Shown here: piece after piece, positions 1 to 8,331 of the stretch
Position numbering within the stretch: position 1 is the stretch's first letter
How the letters are laid out: each line of letters opens with the position of its first letter
Assembly: GCA_012960415.1 (NCBI GenBank)
Contig: DUBH01000084.1
Location: 121,689 to 181,502 of the forward strand
Direction: 5' to 3'
Source of the DNA: Henriciella sp.
GTDB lineage: Bacteria > Pseudomonadota > Alphaproteobacteria > Caulobacterales > Hyphomonadaceae
DNA: 59,814 nucleotides
Made by a program: the position numbers and the translations under genes
Notes under the pieces: model-generated
Databases searched by the model: none
The model's input: the letters and a program-made list of their open reading frames with translations, nothing else
What the model was told of the DNA's origin: nothing

Positions 1-190
1 CAGGCACCCCTTACCCCTTAGGGGGGAGGGGGTGAGGGGGAGCAACCTCGTTTCGAGCACTGAGATCTCAGCGATGCTCCCTCCCGCAATCACTGCCCGC
101 ATCAGCCCATGAGGAGAGGTGGCGCTCCCTCATCCCCGGCCCTTCTCCCAGCGGGAGAAGGGAGATTTGTCCCCCTCCCCACGCCCCCGT
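1..190. repeat. Intergenic repeat, copy A
   Basis: G-rich then C-rich intergenic DNA that is repeated in the same order and orientation at about 709-905. Shared blocks in order are a G-rich start with GGGGTGAGGGG, the block CAGCGATGCTCCC, ATCACTGCC followed by CCCGCA, then CCCTCATCCCCGGCCC and GGGAGAAGGGAGA. The G-rich start and the C-rich end are roughly complementary, so the unit could fold. It may extend past the left edge of the window. No protein is encoded. Confidence 0.6.
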
Positions 191-242
191 CTATAAACCT
201 TCACCAATGGAGCTGAGTTGGGCAATCATATGGAGCTGTCTG

Positions 243-626
243 ATGCGGGTGCCGGTGCGGCACTGGCGGACGCTGTTTCATTATCTGGGCCGGCTGAGCG
301 CCACTTTTGACGAAGCGAGGGCGGACGGCCGCACATGGGTCAACTGGCATGTACGCGAGGATGGCGTCATCTGGGTCTCGGCATGGGAACTGACACAGGC
401 CGAGAAGGCCCAGCGCGCCGCGCTGCCCGCCGCCTCTCCCCCCGCCCCCTGGACACACCCCGCCTTGCAGCTTGAGCCTGCCTGGACCGCGCTCACCCCA
501 TGCACCGCGCTTACACCGCCGCTGCACCACGGGCACACCGTCCTCACACCAGAGCGACACCCCACCAAAACCACCGCCCGCGCCCCGCCTTTTCCGGGCG
601 ATCCGCCCCTCCCGGCAAAAGCCTAA
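243..626 (+). CDS. Small hypothetical protein between repeats
   Basis: A 127-residue open frame. I prefer the ATG at 243 to the one at 207 because GGAG at 232-235 lies seven bases before it. The first 60 residues look protein-like, with aromatic clusters (HWRTLFHYL, TWVNWHV, WVSAWEL). The second half is Pro/Ala/Thr-rich low complexity, as expected when a GC-rich frame runs into non-coding DNA, so the real protein may be effectively the N-terminal part. It sits between two copies of an intergenic repeat and has no visible operon partner. I do not recognise a family. It could also be a spurious frame. Confidence 0.4.
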   Translation: MRVPVRHWRTLFHYLGRLSATFDEARADGRTWVNWHVREDGVIWVSAWELTQAEKAQRAALPAASPPAPWTHPALQLEPAWTALTPCTALTPPLHHGHTVLTPERHPTKTTARAPPFPGDPPLPAKA

Positions 627-708
627 AACCTCGTACAACAAAGTCTGACACCCGCACTCCAACCAACGGAGCCTGCGGGCGCTGGTGCTAGCTGGTGGGA
701 AAGAGGGC

Positions 709-905
709 GGCAGGCGTACCCCTCTCCTTGGGGAGAGGGGCTAGGGGTGAGGGGAGGCAGAAGCTGTATCAGGAACTGAAGACGCAGCGATGCTCCCGAC
801 CGATCACTGCCACCCGCAGCACTTGATGAGAGGCAGCTCCCCCTCATCCCCGGCCCCCTCATGGTGAGCTTGTCGAACCACTCCCGAGGGAGAAGGGAGA
901 AGGCA
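709..905. repeat. Intergenic repeat, copy B
   Basis: Second copy of the repeat at 1-190, in direct orientation. It begins with a clear hairpin (CCCCTCTCC at 719-727 pairing with GGAGAGGGG at 732-740) and shares the CAGCGATGCTCCC and CCCTCATCCCCGGCCC blocks. It carries an extra stretch of about 25 bases around 860-888 containing GTGAGCTTGTCGAACCAC, absent from copy A, which resembles a short dispersed intergenic repeat common in proteobacteria. It ends at the stop of the arsenite transporter. Confidence 0.6.
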
Positions 906-1931
906 TCAGCCCTCTTCTACAAAAGCCCCCCGCGTCCGGTTCGCGAACGCCACCAGAGACAGCATCACCGGCACCTCCACCAGCACACCCACAACGGTTG
1001 CGAGCGCGGCCCCTGAATTGAGCCCGAACAGAGAGATCGCCACAGCAACCGCAAGCTCGAAGAAGTTCGACGTCCCGATCAGCGCGCAGGGCGCGGCGAC
1101 ATTGTGCGGGACTTTCAGCGCATAGGCCGCGCCGTAGGCGACCGCGAACATGCCATAGGACTGGATCAGGATCGGCACGGCGATCAGCGCGATGACCAGC
1201 GGCTGGGAGAGGATCACCTCCCCCTGAAACCCGAAGAGGAGAACGACAGTCAGAAGCAAGCCGAGCACCGAGGCAGGCTTCACCCGCTCGATGAAACCAT
1301 CGACAGCCGCGTCCCCACCCCGCGCCCTCAGCATCTGGCGCACGGCGATGCCCGCCACCAGCGGCACAACGACATAGAGCGCAACCGACAGCAGCAGCGT
1401 CTCCCACGGCACGACGATATCGGTAATGCCCAGAAGGAACGCCACAATCGGCGCGAAGGCGACGACCATGATCGCGTCATTCACGCTGACCTGGACGAGG
1501 GTATAGTTCGGGTCGCCCCGCGTCAGCTGTGACCAGATGAAGACCATCGCCGTACAGGGCGCCGCGCCGAGCAGGATCAGCCCTGCGATATACCCTTCAG
1601 CATCTGCCTCGGGGATGAAGCCAGCGAAAACAAAACGAAAGAAGAGAACCCCCAACGCCGCCATGGTGAAAGGCTTGATCAGCCAGTTCACCACCAGCGT
1701 GATGAAAAGCCCCTTCGGCTTCTCCCCCACCCGGGCGAGCGAAGAGAAGTCCACCCCGATCATCATCGGCCAGACCATCGCCCAGATCAGGATCGCGACC
1801 GCGAAGTTCACATTGGCGTATTCAAACCCCGCCAGCGCGTCGAAGACACCCGGCAGCAACTGGCCAAGACCGATCCCGACCACAATGGCGAGCGCGACCC
1901 AGACAGACAGATAGCGTTCAAAAGCACCCAT
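906..1931 (-). CDS. arsB: ACR3-family arsenite efflux transporter
   Basis: Inner-membrane arsenite extrusion protein of 341 residues, the normal ACR3 length, with about ten hydrophobic segments. The family hallmark is the conserved Cys in the fourth helix, here Cys126 in [15 protein letters not shown], and the following stretch [12 protein letters not shown] also matches the family. It detoxifies arsenic by exporting As(III) driven by the proton gradient (family knowledge). It lies 30 bases downstream of an arsR-type gene on the same strand, so both are probably one As(III)-inducible transcript. No arsenate reductase (arsC) is visible next to it, so reduction of arsenate must be encoded elsewhere or the pump serves arsenite only. 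Confidence 0.93.
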   Translation of the reverse strand: MGAFERYLSVWVALAIVVGIGLGQLLPGVFDALAGFEYANVNFAVAILIWAMVWPMMIGVDFSSLARVGEKPKGLFITLVVNWLIKPFTMAALGVLFFRFVFAGFIPEADAEGYIAGLILLGAAPCTAMVFIWSQLTRGDPNYTLVQVSVNDAIMVVAFAPIVAFLLGITDIVVPWETLLLSVALYVVVPLVAGIAVRQMLRARGGDAAVDGFIERVKPASVLGLLLTVVLLFGFQGEVILSQPLVIALIAVPILIQSYGMFAVAYGAAYALKVPHNVAAPCALIGTSNFFELAVAVAISLFGLNSGAALATVVGVLVEVPVMLSLVAFANRTRGAFVEEG

Positions 1932-1961
1932 GGAGTTTCCCCGTCTTTCTCGGCTGGCGTA

Positions 1962-2324
1962 TTATGAGTTCACTGAGGAAGCTGGCGCACAGCAAAGGGC
2001 GCGCTCTGCCGCCGCCTGAACACTGGTCGCAACGCAAGGCTCACCGGCGCAGCAATCTTCCATCAGGTAGACGATGAGGTCGCTGACCCGGTCGAAACAG
2101 GCCGAATAGATGATGGAGCGCCCCTCGCGCCGGCTCTCGATCAGGCCCGCCTGCTGAAGCAGGTTCAGCTGCGCCGACAGCGTATTGGGCGCGCGGCCAG
2201 CTTGTTCGGCAATGAGGCCAGCGGCAAGCCCGTCCGGCCCCGCCTTCACGAGCAGCCGGAACACCTCCAGCCGCCCTTCCTGAGACAGCGCCGAAAACGC
2301 GAGCAGTGCAGTCTTGTTTTCCAT
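1962..2324 (-). CDS. arsR: ArsR-family As(III)-responsive repressor
   Basis: A 120-residue winged-helix repressor. Residues about 8-75 form the HTH core (LSQEGRLEVFRLL, then APNTLSAQLNLLQQAGLI as recognition region). The C-terminal end holds a Cys cluster: Cys91, Cys92 and Cys97 (DCCAGEPC) and a second pair at 111-112. This matches the C-terminal As(III) site type known from Acidithiobacillus ArsR (two adjacent Cys plus one about six residues on) rather than the E. coli CVC site in the DNA-binding helix. It is expected to bind its own promoter and release on arsenite, controlling itself and the ACR3 pump 30 bases downstream. Confidence 0.9.
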   Translation of the reverse strand: MENKTALLAFSALSQEGRLEVFRLLVKAGPDGLAAGLIAEQAGRAPNTLSAQLNLLQQAGLIESRREGRSIIYSACFDRVSDLIVYLMEDCCAGEPCVATSVQAAAERALCCAPASSVNS

Positions 2325-2344
2325 ATTTCCATGATCGTTGAAAT
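2325..2344. promoter_or_regulatory. Candidate ArsR operator
   Basis: ATTTC at 2325-2329 and GAAAT at 2340-2344 form an inverted repeat with a 10-base centre, directly abutting the arsR start codon. Position and shape fit autoregulation by ArsR, but the arms are only five bases and the match to a known operator was not tested. Confidence 0.35.
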
Positions 2345-2440
2345 GTCGAAACGCGTCAATCGGGTTTTGGTCAATTGATAAGCCGGGCCGCCCGCAAGAA
2401 CGCTCTTGATCCCTGTCCGGCCTTGCTCAAACTGCGCGTC

Positions 2441-3226
2441 ATGACCGAGCTTGCCGACGCCCTCCTGCCGCTACTCAAGGCACAGCTCTCCGAAGGGCCC
2501 ACGCCGCACCTTGTCTTCATCTCCGGCGCGCAGGGGATCGGCAAGTCGACGGCGCTTCGCTCTGCGATCGAGGCGCTTGGCCCCCGCGCCATCGGCCTCG
2601 GCATCGATGACTTCTACCTCCCAAAGTCCGAGCGCGAGCGCCTCGCCGCTGAGGTCCACCCGCTTTTCGCCACGCGCGGCCCGCCCGGCACGCATGATGT
2701 CCCACTCCTGATGGAGACGCTCACCGCGCTCAGGACCGTGCGGCCAGGCTCGGCAATCTCCCTGCCCCGTTTCTCCAAGCGTGATGATGACCGCGGCGAG
2801 CCGACTGTGCTTACGCCAGAAGAGCGCCCCAGCCTCATCATCCTCGAAGGCTGGCTCATGGGTGCCGCACCAGACCCATCCGCCCCATCGGATGCGCCGC
2901 TCAACAGCATTGAGGCTGAAGACCAGACTGGCGCATGGCGGCAATATCAGGAGGAGCAGCTTGCCGGCCCCTATGCCCGCCTCTGGGACTTGGCCGACAG
3001 TTTCATCCATCTCGACGCGCCGGACTTTGAAACAGTCCTCGGCTGGCGCCTGCAGCAGGAGGCCGAAAACCTCGGCAAGGCGCCCGGCACGCTGAGGGAG
3101 GCAGAGACCCGATGGGTCGAGCGCTTCATCCAGCATTATAAACGGCTTACCCGCCGTATGCTCTCCGGCCAACGGCGAGACGGGCACGTCATCAAGGTAC
3201 GGGTCGACAGATCGGTCGAAGTCTGA
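2441..3226 (+). CDS. P-loop kinase, D-glycerate 3-kinase-like
   Basis: Predicted cytoplasmic small-molecule kinase of 261 residues. Walker A is GAQGIGKST at residues 29-37. It is followed by GIDDFYLPKSERERLA, the acidic loop typical of the plant-type glycerate kinase / YggC-like group, and by LIILEGWLMG at about 134-143, the Walker-B-like strand of that group. The frame also opens upstream with a TTG at 2375, but the protein similarity begins at the ATG at 2441, so I use that. If it is a glycerate kinase it would make 3-phosphoglycerate from D-glycerate, but the substrate is inferred from overall resemblance only. It is divergent from arsR with no functional link visible. Confidence 0.75.
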   Translation: MTELADALLPLLKAQLSEGPTPHLVFISGAQGIGKSTALRSAIEALGPRAIGLGIDDFYLPKSERERLAAEVHPLFATRGPPGTHDVPLLMETLTALRTVRPGSAISLPRFSKRDDDRGEPTVLTPEERPSLIILEGWLMGAAPDPSAPSDAPLNSIEAEDQTGAWRQYQEEQLAGPYARLWDLADSFIHLDAPDFETVLGWRLQQEAENLGKAPGTLREAETRWVERFIQHYKRLTRRMLSGQRRDGHVIKVRVDRSVEV

Positions 3227-3329
3227 CGTGCGGCGGGGTTTCCCCCTGCTCCAGGGCATAAGGTATTAGGGAACAGGGCAACCGTCCCACCCATTGTCGG
3301 TACAACCCAACCAGACCCGGAGCAGCCCC

Positions 3330-3887
3330 ATGGACCCCATCCTCCTCGACCAGCAGAGCGACCTTGTCCGCGTGCTCATCTCTGCACCGATCATGTATCT
3401 CACCATCGTTCTCGCGATCCGGCTTTCAGGAAAGCGGGCAACCTCGCAGATGAACAATTTCGACTGGATCGTGACCGTGGCGATCGGCTCCCTGGTCGGC
3501 TCCGGCATCGTTCTCAAGGGCGTGACGGTACTGGAATCGGTTGCTGCCATCGTGATGCTCCTCATCCTGCAATGGGTGCTGACCAAGTCTGTGCTGCACA
3601 GCAAATTCCTGTCGAAACTGGTCAAGGCAGAGCCAGTTGTCCTGCTTGGTAATGGCGTCTTCCGCGAAGATGCCATGCGCAAGGAGCGTGTCACCAAGCG
3701 TGAAGTCATGTCCGCAATCCGCCAGAACGGCCTTGTCGATCCGGACCAGGTTCAGTGGGTCATCCTCGAGACGAACGCGTCCTTCAGCGTCGTCGCCAAA
3801 GACGCGAATGAAAAGCAGATCCGTGCCTTGGAAGACGTCGACGGCATTGATGTCGTGCCTCAGGTAGAACGCGCGCAAACCTCCTGA
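3330..3887 (+). CDS. DUF421 (YetF-type) membrane protein
   Basis: A 185-residue protein with three hydrophobic segments in residues 15-90 followed by a soluble domain. The stretch RLSGKRATSQMNNFDWIVTV (residues 31-50) is the DUF421 signature, and AEPVVLLGNGVF followed by a Lys/Arg-rich region matches the YetF-type C-terminal domain. The ATG at 3330 is chosen because GGAG at 3319-3322 lies seven bases upstream, whereas the longer frame starts with an unsupported TTG at 3294. The biochemical role of the family is not established. It stands alone between the kinase gene and the nitroreductase. Confidence 0.88.
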   Translation: MDPILLDQQSDLVRVLISAPIMYLTIVLAIRLSGKRATSQMNNFDWIVTVAIGSLVGSGIVLKGVTVLESVAAIVMLLILQWVLTKSVLHSKFLSKLVKAEPVVLLGNGVFREDAMRKERVTKREVMSAIRQNGLVDPDQVQWVILETNASFSVVAKDANEKQIRALEDVDGIDVVPQVERAQTS

Positions 3888-3911
3888 GGAGCGCCAAATC
3901 TCCCGAATGTC

Positions 3912-3954
3912 TTGACTAGTTTGATGCCGTACTTTAATTGTATGGTATCAAACT
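3912..3954 (+). promoter_or_regulatory. 37-bp palindromic operator and promoter of the nitroreductase-marR unit
   Basis: AGTTTGATGCCGTAC at 3918-3932 and GTATGGTATCAAACT at 3940-3954 are inverted copies agreeing at 13 of 15 positions around a seven-base AT-rich centre. A TTGACT (3912-3917) just before it could serve as -35, which would place the -10 inside the palindrome. The 3' arm ends 14 bases before the chosen start codon. The natural candidate ligand is the MarR-type repressor encoded by the second gene of the same unit, giving negative autoregulation. Confidence 0.75.
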
Positions 3955-3968
3955 AAATGGAGACAGGG

Positions 3969-5105
3969 ATGTTTAAGCGCCGGAATGTTCTGATGCTGAT
4001 TGGAGGTGGCAGCGTTCTCGCCGCCGGAAGCGTAGGCGGCTTCGTTCTGGCCAACGGGCCGTCCAGTGAGGCGCGGCGTCCCTGGCGCGAAGCCGGGCGG
4101 TATGCTGATTTCCGCAAACGCGCGCTTTCCTACGCCTTGCTGGCGCCCAACCCGCATAATCTCCAGCCCTGGAAGGTCGCGCTGGTGGGAGACAACGCGC
4201 TCACCTTCTACCCCGATCCTGACAGGCGGCTGCCCGCGACCGACCCGTTCGATCGCCAGATCACCATCGGATGCGGCGCTTTCCTCGAACTCCTCCGCCT
4301 CGCCGCCGCCGAAGAGGGCTATGCCGCAGAGATCGACCTCTTTCCCGAAGGCAGCGACATGTCCTCGCTCGCCAGCGCGCCGATTGCCCATGTCCGTTTC
4401 CTCCCCGGACAGGCGAGCTCCGACCCGCTATTTGCCCAGGTCCTCAAGAGACGCTCCAACAAGGAAGTCTATGCACAAAAGGATGTTGAGCCGGAGAAGC
4501 TCGGCGCACTTGTGCAGGCGGGCACCACATACGGCCAGCGGGTCGGGGCGACGGGTAACACGCCGCTTGCGGCCAAGCTGCGCGAGCTCACCTGGCAGGC
4601 ACACAAGCTGGAAGTCACGACAGACTACACCAATCAGGAGTCAGTCGACCTGATGCGGATTGGCGCCCGTGAGGTCCGCGAGAACCCCGATGGGATTGAG
4701 CTTGAGGGTCCGATGATCGCGGCTGGCAAGCTCCTTGGCATGGTCAACCGTGACAGTCTCGCCGATCCGACGTCTGCGGGCTTCCAGCAGGGACTTGCCA
4801 TGTATGAAGCTATGGCGATGTCGGCGCGCGGATTCCTCTGGTTGAGCAATGATGACATTTCGCGCCAGGACCAGATCAATGCCGGGCGTGCCTATGTCCG
4901 TCTCAATCTGAAAGCCACTGAGCTAGGCCTTGGTATCCACCCCTGGAGCCAGTCCCTGCAGGAATATCCGGAGATGGCGGAGCTCTACGAAGAGGTGCAC
5001 GCCCTCATTGGCGAAGGAAAAAGACTACAGATGCTGGTGCGGGTTGGATATGCTCCGGACGTGATCGCGACCCCCAGAAGAGGATTGAACGCCCACCTTG
5101 TCTGA
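3969..5105 (+). CDS. Exported nitroreductase-family (Acg-like) protein
   Basis: A 378-residue flavin-type protein with an N-terminal export signal (KRRNVLMLIGG followed by a Gly/Ala/Val-rich stretch), twin-arginine-like, so it may be folded with cofactor before export. The motif LLAPNPHNLQPWKV at about 58-71 is the FMN-binding start of nitroreductase-like Acg proteins, and LKRRSNKEVY and GLGIHPWSQ are further family blocks. I start at the ATG at 3969 rather than 3957 because GGAG at 3959-3962 is well spaced for it. The gene overlaps marR by eight bases and lies behind a palindromic operator, suggesting an inducible redox or drug/nitro-compound response. Substrate unknown. Confidence 0.8.
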   Translation: MFKRRNVLMLIGGGSVLAAGSVGGFVLANGPSSEARRPWREAGRYADFRKRALSYALLAPNPHNLQPWKVALVGDNALTFYPDPDRRLPATDPFDRQITIGCGAFLELLRLAAAEEGYAAEIDLFPEGSDMSSLASAPIAHVRFLPGQASSDPLFAQVLKRRSNKEVYAQKDVEPEKLGALVQAGTTYGQRVGATGNTPLAAKLRELTWQAHKLEVTTDYTNQESVDLMRIGAREVRENPDGIELEGPMIAAGKLLGMVNRDSLADPTSAGFQQGLAMYEAMAMSARGFLWLSNDDISRQDQINAGRAYVRLNLKATELGLGIHPWSQSLQEYPEMAELYEEVHALIGEGKRLQMLVRVGYAPDVIATPRRGLNAHLV

Positions 5106-5580
5106 CACCCCGCCCGAAGAACTCGCCGCCCTGCCCGATGAGGCTGTCTTTTTCCGCCTGTTCAACGAGATCGGCATCATCCAGCAGCTGGCAACGAGCG
5201 CGTTCGAGAAAATCCTTCCGCACGGGCTCACCCAGGCGCAGTTCAACATTCTGAACCATTGCGTGCGGCTGGGCGATGACAAGACCCCTGCCCAGCTTGC
5301 AGCAGCCTTTCAGGTCACGCGCGGAACGATGACGTCGACCCTCGCGCGGCTTGAGCAGAAAGGTTTCATCTGTGTCGAGCCAAGCAAGACAGATGGCCGC
5401 TCAAAGCGCGTCTTTCTGACAGAAAGCGGGAGGCAGGCGCGTGAAGAAGGCCTTCGGCAGGCTGCGCCCCTTCTTAACCGGACGCGCGAGGCGATGAGCC
5501 GCGAAAAAGCAGAAGGCCTGATTGGTCCTCTGTCAGAGCTTCGCGCCTGGATGGACGCTGATCGCGACAGGCAAGACTAG
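5098..5580 (+). CDS. MarR-family transcriptional regulator
   Basis: A 160-residue winged-helix regulator. The HTH lies at about residues 45-95 (LTQAQFNILNHC, then TPAQLAAAFQVTRGTMTSTL as recognition helix) followed by the wing KTDGRSKRVFLTESG, which carries the conserved D-x-R-S motif of MarR proteins. It begins with TTG at 5098, overlapping the end of the nitroreductase by eight bases, which implies translational coupling. It probably represses the operon from the palindrome at 3918-3954 and is released by a small ligand (family knowledge plus inference). Its stop codon shares the palindromic CTAG with the convergent GNAT gene. Confidence 0.92.
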   Translation: MSDTPPEELAALPDEAVFFRLFNEIGIIQQLATSAFEKILPHGLTQAQFNILNHCVRLGDDKTPAQLAAAFQVTRGTMTSTLARLEQKGFICVEPSKTDGRSKRVFLTESGRQAREEGLRQAAPLLNRTREAMSREKAEGLIGPLSELRAWMDADRDRQD

Positions 5581-6071
5581 GCGGCCGTTACGAGGCCTTC
5601 GAGCACGCTCGCATCCCCCGCAAGGTCCCGAACCATGACGCGTGACTGGTCCTGCGGCCCGGGAAAGGTAAGTCGCCCGCGCGGGGTCACTGCAAAACCG
5701 ATCCGACCGAAATAGGCCGGCGCGCCGATCAGGACTGCCGCGGGCCAGCCAGCTTCCGTACCAGCCTCAAGTGCCGCTTCAGTCAGCTGAAGGCCAAGTT
5801 CGGAGCCTCGCCAGGCGGGAGAGACAGCAACAGGTCCGTAGAACAGCGCCTTGTCGCCCCGCGCGCCAACCTTGAGCGGCCAGACACGGCAGACGCCAAC
5901 GACCGTGTCTTGGTCGACCACAGCAACGCGGTTGATCTCTGGCAGTGTCCAGGAATATTCGCGCAGCCGCTCTGCGGTCTTGGCGAAGTGGCCCGGCCCG
6001 AAGGTGCGGTCGAACAGGCCTTCAATCGCCTCGGCGTGCCGGGCGGGCGTCTCAGGGAGGATCTCAATCAT
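5577..6071 (-). CDS. GNAT-family N-acetyltransferase
   Basis: A 164-residue acetyltransferase of the YhbS-like type. The strand VVGVCRVWPLKV is followed by ALFYGPVAVSPAWRGSELGLQLTEAAL (residues about 75-101), the acetyl-CoA-binding region with the R-G-x-x-x-G pattern present as RGSELG. AAVLIGAPAYFGRIGFAV fits the C-terminal strand-helix of the YhbS group. The acceptor is unknown. It is the last gene of a minus-strand run, 45 bases after the alpha/beta hydrolase gene, and converges on marR with the two stop codons sharing CTAG at 5577-5580. Confidence 0.87.
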   Translation of the reverse strand: MIEILPETPARHAEAIEGLFDRTFGPGHFAKTAERLREYSWTLPEINRVAVVDQDTVVGVCRVWPLKVGARGDKALFYGPVAVSPAWRGSELGLQLTEAALEAGTEAGWPAAVLIGAPAYFGRIGFAVTPRGRLTFPGPQDQSRVMVRDLAGDASVLEGLVTAA

Positions 6072-6116
6072 TTCGCGGGTGTTTAGGGTGCGAGGCCAGC
6101 GCTTGCAAATCCCAAA

Positions 6117-7088
6117 TCAGCGGCGCCCCGGCCAGCCAGCCAGCAGCCCGCGGATTGAAGAAACAAAGGCAAGCGGCTGGTCGAGCATGACATGGTGATA
6201 GGCCTCAGGCACCGTAATCATCGGCACCGGCGGGTCCTGAAGCGAGCACATATAATCGGCGACCCTGTCCGGCACGAGGTCGGAAAGGCCGCCTCGCATG
6301 AAGACAATCGGACAGCGCGTTTCCATCGATGTCAGGTCGACATCATTCCACTCATCCATCAGCGAGTTAAAGATGAACGGATCGAACTTCCAGGAATAGC
6401 CTTCCTCGCCATCCTCACTGGTCATCTCCCTGATGCTGTGACGGGCGATATAGTCGACGATGTAATCGTTCTCACAAGGCTGAGGCGGGGCGAGGCGGAA
6501 GCGCGCCAGCGCCTCGTTGAAGCTCGAATAGGTGCGGTTCGCACGCGTCCGGCGCGGCGGGCGTGGCCGTTCATCGCCGGGCGGTTCGAGATGACTATCG
6601 ACGATTACAGCGCCGCCAAATTTGTCCCCGCCTTCCGCGATCGTGGTAAAAAGTGAGATGATGCCGCCAAAGGAGTGGGAGACAATGATCGGCTTTTCGG
6701 CATGGTCGAACAGGCCTGCATGTTCACAGACGGCGTGCTGCTCGCGGCTGAAGAGTGGGAAGCTGTAGGACTTGCGCCAATCACTGTCGCCCATTCCTGA
6801 AAAGGTCGGGGCGACGACGTAATAATCGGTTGCGAGGAAGGGCGCGATGAAATCCCACCAGCGGGCATGCGCGCCATTCCCGTGGGCGAGCAGCAGGCCG
6901 GGCTTGGATGGGTCGCCCCAGCTTCGATAGGCGATTTTGGCCCCGTCGACCTCGACGCTGGCCTCGTTGGCCTCCTGCGCGATCGCCCAATTGAACCATT
7001 CCGGCGCGGCTGGCTTCTCGCCGCCATAGCGGGCGAGCGTCATGTCGCCTGCGACTGTTGTCTTGGCGGCCAAATTTCCGTCACTCAT
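6117..7088 (-). CDS. Alpha/beta hydrolase
   Basis: A 323-residue cytoplasmic hydrolase. LLLAHGNGAHARWWDF contains the HG oxyanion motif, VAPTFSGMGDSDW the conserved G-x-G-x-S-D loop, and IIVSHSFGGIIS (residues about 139-150) the nucleophile elbow with Ser in S-H-S-F-G-G. The likely catalytic His is in EAYHHVMLDQP near the C-terminus and an acid is available in GGLSDLVPD. No signal peptide is seen. It lies 13 bases after a hotdog thioesterase gene in the same run, so an acyl- or ester-related role is plausible, but the substrate cannot be read from sequence. Confidence 0.9.
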   Translation of the reverse strand: MSDGNLAAKTTVAGDMTLARYGGEKPAAPEWFNWAIAQEANEASVEVDGAKIAYRSWGDPSKPGLLLAHGNGAHARWWDFIAPFLATDYYVVAPTFSGMGDSDWRKSYSFPLFSREQHAVCEHAGLFDHAEKPIIVSHSFGGIISLFTTIAEGGDKFGGAVIVDSHLEPPGDERPRPPRRTRANRTYSSFNEALARFRLAPPQPCENDYIVDYIARHSIREMTSEDGEEGYSWKFDPFIFNSLMDEWNDVDLTSMETRCPIVFMRGGLSDLVPDRVADYMCSLQDPPVPMITVPEAYHHVMLDQPLAFVSSIRGLLAGWPGRR

Positions 7089-7101
7089 CGAAATTCCAGT
7101 C

Positions 7102-7536
7102 TCATCCGCGGCGCTCTATGACCTTGAAGATACCGCTGCCTGTGAGCAGCGTGCGCTCTCCGGTCCAGATGCGGCCTTCGACAGTATAAAGATTGTTTTC
7201 TTCGGCCACGATACTGGCCTTGCCCTCGACGAACTCGCCATGCTTTGCCCCCGAAAGAAAGTCACAGAGAAGGCGGATGGTGACCCACCAGCTATCCTCG
7301 TCGCTTTCGACGGCTGCGCCCCAGGCCATGTCAGCAAAGGTCATCAGCATGCCGCCATGGGCATTCATCATGCCATTGGTGTGATGCTCCTCGACCCGGA
7401 AGGCGCGGGTGATGCCATCAGGCCCCCTCTTTTCGAAGAGTGGGCCGATCTGCCGGCCAAAGCCCCTGTGCCATGGCAGGAGCTGATAGCCTTCGGGAAG
7501 ATCAAATGTCTGGGAACGGTCTAGATCGTCTGTCAT
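7102..7536 (-). CDS. PaaI-type hotdog-fold thioesterase
   Basis: A 144-residue single hotdog-domain protein. [21 protein letters not shown] (split around residues 53-73) contains the H-G-G motif before the long hotdog helix that marks PaaI/YiiD-type acyl-CoA thioesterases, and [18 protein letters not shown] is the following strand pair. The frame is open to a TTG at 7557, but the ATG at 7536 gives the expected family start. It lies 42 bases after the CPBP protease gene and 13 before the hydrolase. It likely hydrolyses an acyl-CoA, with chain specificity unknown. Confidence 0.88.
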   Translation of the reverse strand: MTDDLDRSQTFDLPEGYQLLPWHRGFGRQIGPLFEKRGPDGITRAFRVEEHHTNGMMNAHGGMLMTFADMAWGAAVESDEDSWWVTIRLLCDFLSGAKHGEFVEGKASIVAEENNLYTVEGRIWTGERTLLTGSGIFKVIERRG

Positions 7537-7578
7537 TTCGAATGCGGTGTGCCGCAAGCCGCCGGGGCCAACAAGTCC

Positions 7579-8322
7579 TCACCCAGCGGGAGGCGCGAGG
7601 CTGGCGAGGAAGGTGATCATGCTGTTCGCTGCAATGTGCGCGAGGATTGGCACTAGCATCGACCCGCTCTTCAGCCGCAGCCATGCAAACCCCATCCCCG
7701 CTACGAAGACCACGATGAGCGCAGGGATGCTGTATTGGAGGTGCAGGAAGGTGAAGGCAGCAGAGGACAGCGCCATTGCCATGATCGGAGGCACACCCCG
7801 AACGACGAGCGCGCCCAGCGCCACGCCGCGAAAGGTCACTTCCTCAAGGATGGGGGCCAGAAGAAGCGCAAAGACCAGATAGGCGATGCCCCAATTCTCG
7901 CGCGCGAAGAAGCTGGTATCGACGTCGCGGGAATACTCCCAGCCCTGCTCGCCGCCCGCGATGAGGGCGGCGATCAGGTTTGGGGCGATCAGGATGACAG
8001 GGCCAAGCAGGATGGAGGCGACGATCCAGTTCTGTGAGGCGCGCATTGAGCCCGCGAAAGCGCCGGCGCCCATACGCTCACTCCAGATGCTCAGGATCGC
8101 AAAATGGACGAGATGGATCGCCGCGAGCGCTGTCCAGAGAAGGCCGATGGCTTCGGTGGTTCTATCGGTCCCGTTGATGACCTGATTGAAGCCCGGCCAG
8201 GCAAGGCCGATCAGGAAGGCGCCGAGAACAGGAAACAGGAACGGCGCGCACAGCGTCCAGAACGCAGCCGTGAATGGCTCACGGCCCAGCGCTTCGGGCG
8301 TGTTGTAGGGCTTCGATTCCAT
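7579..8322 (-). CDS. CPBP-family intramembrane metalloprotease
   Basis: A 247-residue integral membrane protein with about six to eight hydrophobic segments. The three family motifs are visible: EEVTFRG (EExxxR, about residues 160-166), FTFLHLQ (FxxxH, about 190-196) and LAHIAANS (HxxxN, about 228-235). These form the metal site of the Abi/CAAX-type (Rce1-like) proteases. Substrates of bacterial members are mostly unknown; some process peptides or take part in bacteriocin immunity. It lies nine bases after the ABC1-type kinase gene, so the two are probably co-translated. Confidence 0.9.
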   Translation of the reverse strand: MESKPYNTPEALGREPFTAAFWTLCAPFLFPVLGAFLIGLAWPGFNQVINGTDRTTEAIGLLWTALAAIHLVHFAILSIWSERMGAGAFAGSMRASQNWIVASILLGPVILIAPNLIAALIAGGEQGWEYSRDVDTSFFARENWGIAYLVFALLLAPILEEVTFRGVALGALVVRGVPPIMAMALSSAAFTFLHLQYSIPALIVVFVAGMGFAWLRLKSGSMLVPILAHIAANSMITFLASLAPPAG

Positions 8323-8331
8323 AAGCCCGGA

